A DNA stretch of 5,144 nucleotides from NCBI GenBank assembly GCA_002684175.1, contig NYUU01000049.1, positions 2,703 through 7,846 of the forward strand. The letters run 5' to 3'. The notes beneath the pieces were generated by a model, which did no database searches, was not told where the DNA came from, and saw only the letters and a program-made list of their open reading frames with translations. Within the stretch, counting starts at the first letter, position 1. Each line of letters begins with the position of its first letter. The DNA comes from Synechococcus sp. CPC35. GTDB taxonomy: Bacteria > Cyanobacteriota > Cyanobacteriia > PCC-6307 > Cyanobiaceae. Shown piece after piece: positions 1 through 5,144 of this stretch. Made by a program: the position numbers and the translations under genes.

Positions 1-34
1 AAGGCTAGGAAGACTGCAGCGTCTGGGAAAGTCC

Positions 35-391
35 ATGCCCCGCTACGCCCTGTTACGCCACAGCGGCGCTCCCGACGATCCGAACGGATCTCACATCGAT
101 CTGCTCCTGGAAGATGGTGCCGGTTGCCGCACCTGGCGACTTCCAGGCCTGCCACAACCCAACGGCAAGGATCAACCAGCCATCCCGCTCCCGGCGCATC
201 GACTGGTCTGGCTGGAGCCACGCAGCTGCGCCGTTTCCGGCAACCGTGGCTGGGCGGAGCGGGTTCGATCCGGGAATTTCTCTGGCAGGTTGCCTGCGGA
301 TGCAGGAGAGCCGGTTGATGTAGAGATCAGGGGCGACCTCAACGGGCGGTTGCAGGTGTGGCAAGGCCGCTGTCAACTATCAAACCCTTGA
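35..391 (+). CDS. Small conserved protein resembling the LigD 3'-phosphoesterase domain; function unassigned
   Basis: This is a 118-residue soluble protein with no signal peptide or membrane segment. I do not recognise a named gene. Its pattern matches, in order, the 3'-phosphoesterase (PE) domain of bacterial DNA ligase D: H9 in RHSG, then H20-x-D22 with L25-E26, a TW pair at 33-34 followed by P37, then LPAHRL with H55, SGNRG at 68-72, and a final G-D-L-x-G strand at 100-104. From memory of the PE family, H9, H20, D22 and H55 fit metal-site residues, while the family's Arg and Tyr are Leu24 and Trp59 here. Family similarity is therefore inferred, and activity is doubtful. A PE domain normally has about 150 residues, so this is a compact version. 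The ATG at 35 is the first in-frame start visible, but the frame is open to the left edge (codons from position 2), so a longer N-terminus cannot be excluded. The stop lies 50 bp before smc on the same strand. Confidence 0.72.
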   Translation: MPRYALLRHSGAPDDPNGSHIDLLLEDGAGCRTWRLPGLPQPNGKDQPAIPLPAHRLVWLEPRSCAVSGNRGWAERVRSGNFSGRLPADAGEPVDVEIRGDLNGRLQVWQGRCQLSNP

Positions 392-441
392 GCTTTTCGT
401 GAGCTCCGCTACGTTCAGGCCGCCGATAGCCCTGGTTCCTG

Positions 442-3400
442 TTGGTTCACATCAATCAGGTTGGGCTGACGCATTTCAAGTCCTTCGGGGGGGCGATGAC
501 AATCCCTCTTGAAGAGGGATTCACAGTGGTGACCGGGCCGAACGGCTCAGGCAAGAGCAACATCCTCGATGGAGTCTTGTTCTGCCTCGGTCTGGCCACA
601 AGCCGTGGCATGCGGGCCGATCGGCTTCCAGACCTGATCAACAGTGGGGTTCTCAAAACCGGCAAGGCGGCTGAGACCACCGTCAGTGTGCGTTTCGATC
701 TCAGTGAATGGCAGCCGGATGCTGCGGAAGAGGGACTTGATGCCCCCGAGGAAGGACCCTGGATCCAGGCCGGGCAGACCGAATGGACCGTTTCCCGCAA
801 GCTGCGTGTGATGCCTGGGGGCTCCTACAGCTCCTCCTACAGCGCTGACGGCATCCCCTGCAATCTCCAGCAACTGCAGACCCAGCTGCGTCGACTGCGC
901 ATCGACCCGGAGGGCAGCAACGTGGTGATGCAGGGCGATGTCACCCGCATCGTGTCGATGAGCAACCGTGACCGCCGCGGCATCATCGACGAACTGGCAG
1001 GGGTTGCCCTGTTCGACAGCCGCATCGAACAGACCCGCCGCAAACTCGATGACGTTCAGGAGCGACAGGATCGCTGTCGCATCATCGAACAGGAGCTTCT
1101 GAGCAGTCGCCAGCGACTGGAGAAGGATTGTGCCAAGGCCCGCCAATACCAGGAGCTGCGGGAGCGGCTGCATCTGGGACGCGAGCAGGAGATGGTGCTC
1201 GCCTTTGAGGCGGCACAGCAGGCCCTGAAGGATCTCGCCACCCGCCAGACGGCTCTCGAAGCACAGGAGCTGCGGGATGCCGCCGCCATTGCCGCTGGAC
1301 AGGAGCAACTCAACGAGGCCAGCGCTGAACTGCAGACCCTCCAGGAGCAGGTCAAGGCTCTTGGGGAAGACCAGCTCCTGGCGGTGCAGGCGAGCCTGGC
1401 CGGGCTTGACACCAGCAGCCGCGAACTGGAGCGACAGGCCGGACTGCATCAGGAGGAGGGCCAGAAACTGCAGGGCCTGCGCCATGACCTGGCAGGTCGA
1501 CGGCAGGAGTGGCAGCAGCAGTCCCGTGGGCTCGAGCACGATCCGCACAACACAGCGCTCGAGACCGCCGAGAACACCTGTCGTGAGGCTGAGTCGGCTG
1601 TGGAGATGTCACGCCGCCGGCTGGCGGATGTGGCCGGCCGCTCCGGTGCCTGGGTGGAGGAACAGAAGCGGCGCGGCAGCCGGCGGCAGGAATTGCAGAG
1701 TGCAATCTCCCCGTTGCTGGAGGAGCAGCAGCAACTCCAGGAACGGCTGCGGCAGGAACAGGAACGGCAGCAGGAGCTTCGCCAGGAACAGACTCAGGAC
1801 GGCGCCGACGGCGACGCCGTGGCGCAGCAGCTCACGACCCTGGAGGAGAACTGGCAAACCCTGCTGCAGTCTCTGACCGATGGGAAGCAGGCTCTGCAGC
1901 AGACCGCTGAATCCCTGGCGATCCAGCAGCGCACCCGCAGCCGGCTGGAGCAGGAGCAGACGCGGCTGGAGCGGGAGATCGCCCGGCTGGAAAGCCGCAG
2001 AGATGCACTGCAGGAAAGTCGCGGTACCGGTGCCCTGCGATTGCTGCTGGAAGCGGGGCTGGATGGAATCCATGGGCCGGTGGCCCAGCTCGGGGAAGTC
2101 GAAGACCGCCACAGGCTCGCCCTGGAGGTGGCCGCCGGCGCCCGTCTCGGCCAGGTGGTGGTAGATGACGATCGCATCGCCGCCCGTGCCATTGAGCTGC
2201 TCAAAAGCCGGCGGGCCGGTCGGTTGACCTTCCTGCCCCTGAACAAGATCCGCGCCGGAGGATCCGGCGGTGGCGGTGGAGCCGTTTTTGCCAGGGGCAA
2301 CAAACCGGGTGGCGGTGATGCCGGCCTGGGACTGATCGGTCGCGCCGTGGAGCTGGTGCGATTTGAACCCGTTTACGACCAGGTGTTCGCCTACGTGTTC
2401 GGCGACACGCTTGTGTTTGCTGATCTGGCCACTGCCCGCCAGCAGCTGGGGCGGTCCCGCGCCGTGACCCTTGATGGCGAGCTGCTGGAACGCAGTGGTG
2501 CGATGACCGGGGGCAGCCTCTCCCAGCGGAGTGGCAGCCTCAGTTTCGGGCGCAGCAGCGACCAGGACGAGGCCGAACCCCTGCGCCGCCGCTTACTGGA
2601 ACTGGGGGAATCCCTGCTGGCCTGCCGACGGGAGGAATCCAAACTGGCCCAGCTGCTCAGTGAGCAGAAACCCAAACTGCGGGAGCTGGAGCAACAGCAG
2701 GCTGGCCTGGTGGCGGAACGGAATGCGGCCCGACGCAACCACGGGCCCCTGCTGGAACGCAGCCGGCAGCGGGCCGAACGCCTCGCCCGGCTGCAGCAGG
2801 ACCAAAGCGAGCAGCAACAGCGCCTGGAGGTGATCCTGCGGGAGCTCACTCCCTTGATGGAGGAGCAGCAGCAGCTCGATCAGGCCGAACGCAACAGCGG
2901 CGATAACGATGATGCGGCCGCCTGGCAGCAGTTGCAGCAGGATCTGGAGGCCGCCGACCAGCGGCTGGAGACGGCACGCCGCGAACGGGATGTGGTTCTG
3001 AACGCCCGCCGCGAACGGCAGCTGGCGCTCGAGCGGCTGAAGGATCAGGAAACGGCCCTGGCCAATGAAGAATCAAGGTTGCAGGAGGCGGTGCAGGCCC
3101 TGGCCACCGCCCATGGAGCCTGGCGACAGCAGCAGAGCGAGCTGCAGCAGAAACGCACCGAGCTGGAGCAACAGCAGGCGGAGTTGCAGGAACGCTTCGG
3201 TAGCCAGCGCCGGGCCCGTGATGCCGCCGAAGCGGAGGTGGCCCGACAACGACAGGAGCTTCAGCAGGCGGAGTGGAACCTGGAACGGCTGAAGGAGGAA
3301 CGGGAGGGCTTGATCGAAGAGCAGCGCAGCGGTGCGATCCGCCTGCAGGAGATGGAGCAGGCTCTGCCGGAACCACGGCCGGAAATCCCCGATCCGATCC

Positions 3401-4056
3401 GCCTGGCCGGCCTCGAAGCTCTGCAGGCGGACCTGCAGGCGATCCAGCGGCGGATGGAAGCCCTCGAGCCGGTGAACATGCTGGCTTTGGAGGAGCTGCA
3501 GGCTCTCGAAGAACGGCTGGCGGAATTGAACGAACGGCTCGAGGTGCTCAACAGCGAACGGGAGGAGCTGCTGCTGCGGATCGAAACCGTCGCGACCCTG
3601 CGGCAGGAAGCCTTCATGGAGGCATTCACGGCCGTGGACAGCCATTTCCGTGAGATCTTCGCCTCTCTCTCCGAAGGCGACGGCCATCTGCAGCTGGAGA
3701 ATGCGGAGGATCCGCTCGAGGGGGGACTGACCCTCGTGGCGCATCCCAAGGGCAAGGCCGTGCGACGACTGGCATCCATGTCCGGAGGCGAAAAATCGCT
3801 GACGGCCCTCAGCTTTCTGTTCGCTCTGCAGCGATTCCGCCCCTCACCATTTTATGCCCTCGATGAGGTGGACAGCTTTCTGGACGGTGTGAACGTGGAG
3901 CGTCTCGCCGCCCTCATCGCCAGACAGGCACAGGATGCGCAGTTCATGGTGGTGAGCCACCGCCGGCCGATGATCGGTGCAGCGGAACGCACGATCGGCG
4001 TCACCCAGGCCCGCGGCGCCCACACCCAGGTGGTGGGCCTTCCCGATGCGGCCTGA
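442..4056 (+). CDS. smc: Chromosome segregation protein SMC (complete)
   Basis: SMC is a cytoplasmic ABC-type ATPase that dimerises at its hinge and, with ScpA/ScpB in bacteria, extrudes or holds DNA loops to compact and separate chromosomes. The 1204 residues are full length for the family. The N-terminal half-head has Walker A GPNGSGKS at 32-39 and the Q-loop glutamine at 164 (VMQGD). A Q/E/R/L-rich coiled coil covers about 175-525, the hinge about 530-693 (ending GAMTGGS), and the returning coiled coil about 694-1000. The C-terminal half-head begins near PVNML (1010-1014), with signature MSGGEK at 1113-1118, Walker B ending in D1141-E1142 (catalytic Glu), D-loop FLDG and H-loop His1173 (VVSHRRP). 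All ATPase residues are intact. The start is TTG at 442: an in-frame stop at 427-429 leaves only a CTG as alternative, and the next ATG (residue 19) would remove the conserved HFKSFGG strand. No clear Shine-Dalgarno sequence precedes it. The hinge carries a glycine-rich insert, annotated separately. Confidence 0.97.
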   Translation: MVHINQVGLTHFKSFGGAMTIPLEEGFTVVTGPNGSGKSNILDGVLFCLGLATSRGMRADRLPDLINSGVLKTGKAAETTVSVRFDLSEWQPDAAEEGLDAPEEGPWIQAGQTEWTVSRKLRVMPGGSYSSSYSADGIPCNLQQLQTQLRRLRIDPEGSNVVMQGDVTRIVSMSNRDRRGIIDELAGVALFDSRIEQTRRKLDDVQERQDRCRIIEQELLSSRQRLEKDCAKARQYQELRERLHLGREQEMVLAFEAAQQALKDLATRQTALEAQELRDAAAIAAGQEQLNEASAELQTLQEQVKALGEDQLLAVQASLAGLDTSSRELERQAGLHQEEGQKLQGLRHDLAGRRQEWQQQSRGLEHDPHNTALETAENTCREAESAVEMSRRRLADVAGRSGAWVEEQKRRGSRRQELQSAISPLLEEQQQLQERLRQEQERQQELRQEQTQDGADGDAVAQQLTTLEENWQTLLQSLTDGKQALQQTAESLAIQQRTRSRLEQEQTRLEREIARLESRRDALQESRGTGALRLLLEAGLDGIHGPVAQLGEVEDRHRLALEVAAGARLGQVVVDDDRIAARAIELLKSRRAGRLTFLPLNKIRAGGSGGGGGAVFARGNKPGGGDAGLGLIGRAVELVRFEPVYDQVFAYVFGDTLVFADLATARQQLGRSRAVTLDGELLERSGAMTGGSLSQRSGSLSFGRSSDQDEAEPLRRRLLELGESLLACRREESKLAQLLSEQKPKLRELEQQQAGLVAERNAARRNHGPLLERSRQRAERLARLQQDQSEQQQRLEVILRELTPLMEEQQQLDQAERNSGDNDDAAAWQQLQQDLEAADQRLETARRERDVVLNARRERQLALERLKDQETALANEESRLQEAVQALATAHGAWRQQQSELQQKRTELEQQQAELQERFGSQRRARDAAEAEVARQRQELQQAEWNLERLKEEREGLIEEQRSGAIRLQEMEQALPEPRPEIPDPIRLAGLEALQADLQAIQRRMEALEPVNMLALEELQALEERLAELNERLEVLNSEREELLLRIETVATLRQEAFMEAFTAVDSHFREIFASLSEGDGHLQLENAEDPLEGGLTLVAHPKGKAVRRLASMSGGEKSLTALSFLFALQRFRPSPFYALDEVDSFLDGVNVERLAALIARQAQDAQFMVVSHRRPMIGAAERTIGVTQARGAHTQVVGLPDAA
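2254..2331 (+). other. Glycine-rich insert in the SMC hinge
   Basis: Residues 605-630 of SMC lie between the conserved hinge segment FLPLNKIR (597-604) and the next conserved helix, LIGRAVELV. They contain about 12 glycines, including a run GGSGGGGG at 606-613 and a second cluster GGG at 623-625. The stretch also has three positive charges (R618, K621 and the flanking R604). In other SMC hinges this position is a short surface loop before the helix, so the stretch reads as a flexible, probably disordered loop. The reading frame and codon use continue undisturbed through it, so it is not a frameshift artefact. Its role is unknown. Confidence 0.75.
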
Positions 4057-4060
4057 CCTC

Positions 4061-4097
4061 GCTGCAGCAGAACGAACATGCAGCGCCGATCCGCTGC
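4061..4097. repeat. Two overlapping, mutually exclusive 6-bp inverted repeats between smc and the PRC-barrel gene
   Basis: GCTGCA at 4061-4066 pairs with TGCAGC at 4079-4084 (12-base loop). GCAGCG at 4080-4085 pairs with CGCTGC at 4092-4097 (6-base loop). The two share bases 4080-4084, so only one hairpin can form at a time. They fill most of the 62-bp gap after the smc stop. No T-run follows either stem, so this is not a standard intrinsic terminator. Short GC-rich stems arise easily by chance here, so function is uncertain. Confidence 0.35.
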
Positions 4098-4118
4098 GCC
4101 AGAATGATCTGACTGCTC

Positions 4119-5144
4119 ATGGCCGAAGGCCCGCGCTTGACCCAGACCCCCTCCCCATCTGACGCCATCAACGGTGTACCGAGCGATCGGCTCTGGCTGC
4201 GCTCAGAACTGATGGGGACCCAGGTGATCACCCGGGACACCGGGCGTCGCCTCGGCGTTGTGGGAGAGGTGATTGTGGACATCGACCGCCGCGAAGTGGT
4301 GGCGGTTGGCCTTCGCGACAACCCGCTCACCCGCTTTCTGCCAGGTCTGCCCCGCTGGATGCCGCTGGACCGGATTCGGCAGGTGGGGGATGTAATCCTG
4401 GTGGATTCCGCCGATTCCCTCAGCGAGGGTTTCAACCCGGAGCGCTACAGCAGGGTGATCAACTGCCAGGTGATCACCGAATCGGGCCAGCAGCTCGGAC
4501 GCGTGCTCGGCTTTTCCTTCGATATTGAAACCGGAGAACTCACCACGCTGGTGATGGGTGCCCTCGGCGTGCCCCTGCTCGGTGAAGGCGTGCTGAGCAC
4601 CTGGGAGATGCCGGTTGAGGAGATCGTCAGCAGCGGACCGGATCGGATCATCGTTTACGAGGGTGCTGAAGACAAGCTCAAGCAGCTCAACAGTGGAGTG
4701 CTTGAAAAGCTCGGGGTGGGCGGTCCCAGCTGGGAGGAACAGGAACGGGAGCGTTACCGGGTGAATCTGGTCCCGGTGGAGAACCAGCTCAGTTCAGGCC
4801 AGGCGGTGGAGCAGGAACAGCGGCGGCTCAGGCCGTCAGAAGCTGAGCGGTTCGAACCGGAGGAAGAGTTTGAGTACGTGGAGCTGAACGATCGTCGCCG
4901 GGATGTCGTTCAACAACGCCGCTATCTGGACGAACCGCAGCCCCGCTACGAGCGGGACCTTGATGATCCACGACCACTCCGGGATGAACGCAGGGATATG
5001 CGCAGGGATGAGCGCCGAGAAGAACCCCGTTATCAGGACGACACGGAATACCTGGAGGAGTCTTCACCTCAAGCTCCACCAGCCCCGGCTCAACCTCCAG
5101 CGCCAAGACGCGCGATGCCCGCCTCCAGGCGCCCCGTTCAGCAA
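4119..5144 (+). CDS. Protein with two tandem PRC-barrel domains and a charged/proline-rich tail (3' end outside window)
   Basis: The frame is open for 342 codons to the right edge with no stop, so the gene is partial. Two PRC-barrel domains can be read: residues about 28-100 (GTQVITRDTGRRLG at 33-46, VDID at 53-56) and about 112-182 (CQVITESGQQLG at 116-127, FDIETGEL at 134-141, ending DRIIVYEG). A helical linker with SWEEQERERYRVN (204-216) follows, then a low-complexity tail from about 229: Arg/Asp/Glu-rich to about 310 and Pro/Ala-rich after 315. There is no signal peptide or membrane segment, so it is probably cytoplasmic. PRC barrels are small beta-barrel interaction modules (RimM, reaction-centre subunit H, archaeal CdpB); the substrate or partner here is unknown. 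Automated names such as reaction-centre subunit H would be misleading. ATG 4119 is the first standard start after an in-frame stop at 4110-4112. TTG 4137 is a real alternative, as it has GAAGG seven bases upstream and gives the N-terminus MTQTPSPSDA. Confidence 0.9.
   Translation, partial: MAEGPRLTQTPSPSDAINGVPSDRLWLRSELMGTQVITRDTGRRLGVVGEVIVDIDRREVVAVGLRDNPLTRFLPGLPRWMPLDRIRQVGDVILVDSADSLSEGFNPERYSRVINCQVITESGQQLGRVLGFSFDIETGELTTLVMGALGVPLLGEGVLSTWEMPVEEIVSSGPDRIIVYEGAEDKLKQLNSGVLEKLGVGGPSWEEQERERYRVNLVPVENQLSSGQAVEQEQRRLRPSEAERFEPEEEFEYVELNDRRRDVVQQRRYLDEPQPRYERDLDDPRPLRDERRDMRRDERREEPRYQDDTEYLEESSPQAPPAPAQPPAPRRAMPASRRPVQQ
4125..4129 (+). promoter_or_regulatory. Shine-Dalgarno-like GAAGG that bears on the start of the PRC-barrel gene
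   Basis: GAAGG ends seven bases before the in-frame TTG at 4137, which is good spacing for ribosome binding. The upstream ATG at 4119 has no comparable purine-rich element. This leaves the start open between 4119 and 4137, a difference of six residues that does not touch the PRC barrels. Cyanobacterial genes often lack a Shine-Dalgarno sequence, so its absence before 4119 does not decide the matter. Confidence 0.35.
4980..5015 (+). repeat. Three 12-bp tandem repeats encoding RDxR units
   Basis: Three in-frame 12-bp units run at 4980-4991, 4992-5003 and 5004-5015. They follow the pattern (c/a)gg-gat-(gaa/atg/gag)-cgc and encode RDER, RDMR and RDER (residues 288-299). A degraded fourth unit encoding REEP follows at 5016-5027. 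The period of four codons keeps the frame, so unit gain or loss would lengthen or shorten the charged tail without truncating the protein. Units differ at two or three bases, so the array is not freshly duplicated. Confidence 0.7.

Noticed and set aside
1..34. TAG at 6-8 as the end of an upstream gene
   Set aside because: Only one or two codons would be visible in that frame, so nothing can be said about an upstream gene.
390..406. GAGCT (390-394) / AGCTC (402-406) inverted repeat after the first gene, considered as a terminator
   Set aside because: The stem has only 5 bp, no T-run follows, and it overlaps the stop codon. It is too weak to call.
392..441. Search for a smc promoter in the 50-bp gap
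   Set aside because: No convincing -35/-10 pair or known operator is visible; transcription may come from upstream of the window.
547..1548. A 333-codon open frame on the minus strand opposite the SMC N-terminal half
   Set aside because: It lies wholly inside smc, and its composition mirrors the GC-rich, CTG/CAG/GAG-rich coiled-coil codons. It has no recognisable domain. Biased codon use in the sense strand leaves few stops on the other strand.
2166..2176. HIP1-like octamers (for example ACGATCGC here, GCGATCGG near 4182)
   Set aside because: None is an intact GCGATCGC; these are single-mismatch chance matches in GC-rich DNA.
3073..3779. Overlapping minus-strand open frames opposite the SMC C-terminal arm
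   Set aside because: Same reason: they are shadows of the coiled-coil coding sequence, with Leu/Gln- or Ser/Arg-rich translations and no family resemblance.
4101..4110. AGAATGATCT as a -10 element for the PRC-barrel gene
   Set aside because: It is a poor match to TATAAT, has no -35 element at proper distance, and lies only about 9-18 bases before the ATG.
4001..4435. A 144-codon minus-strand open frame spanning the end of smc and the first PRC barrel
   Set aside because: It covers two clear + strand genes, has a Ser/Arg/Thr-rich translation without domains, and no supporting start context.
1..5144. Mobile elements, CRISPR arrays, tRNA/rRNA genes, defence or toxin-antitoxin systems
   Set aside because: No spaced repeats, transposase-like frames, terminal inverted repeats or RNA signatures were seen; the window is filled by three ordinary chromosomal genes.

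Overview
The window looks like a piece of a GC-rich cyanobacterial chromosome, most likely from the marine Synechococcus/Cyanobium group. The main basis is how closely the SMC and PRC-barrel proteins resemble my memory of that group's proteins (SMC beginning MVHINQVGLTHFKSFGG, and the motif MSGGEKSLTALSF followed by FYALDEVD). I also found no intact HIP1 palindrome (GCGATCGC) by eye; that motif is frequent in many freshwater cyanobacteria and scarce in marine picocyanobacteria. The assignment rests on recognition, not a database search.

Three genes lie head to tail on the + strand. (1) 35-391 encodes a small 118-residue protein of no assigned function. Its histidine/aspartate pattern resembles the 3'-phosphoesterase domain of bacterial DNA ligase D. 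(2) After a 50-bp gap, 442-4056 encodes a complete 1204-residue SMC chromosome-condensation ATPase that starts on TTG. It has both half-heads, two coiled-coil arms and a hinge carrying an unusual glycine-rich insert. (3) After a 62-bp gap holding two overlapping inverted repeats, 4119-5144 encodes a protein with two tandem PRC-barrel domains and a long charged, then proline-rich tail. This gene runs off the right edge of the window.

The spacing fits a loose co-transcribed group, but I see no convincing promoter or intrinsic terminator. SMC organises and separates the chromosome, normally with ScpA and ScpB, neither of which is in this window. The PRC-barrel neighbour has no established role. 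PRC barrels act in ribosome maturation (RimM), in photosynthetic reaction centres (subunit H) and in archaeal cell division (CdpB), so a link to chromosome or division biology is possible but only inferred from position.

I found no RNA genes, mobile elements or CRISPR arrays, and no defence system. The points most worth a second look are the LigD-phosphoesterase-like small protein, the matched helix breaks in the two SMC arms, the glycine-rich hinge insert, and the duplicated PRC barrels with their RDxR-repeat tail.
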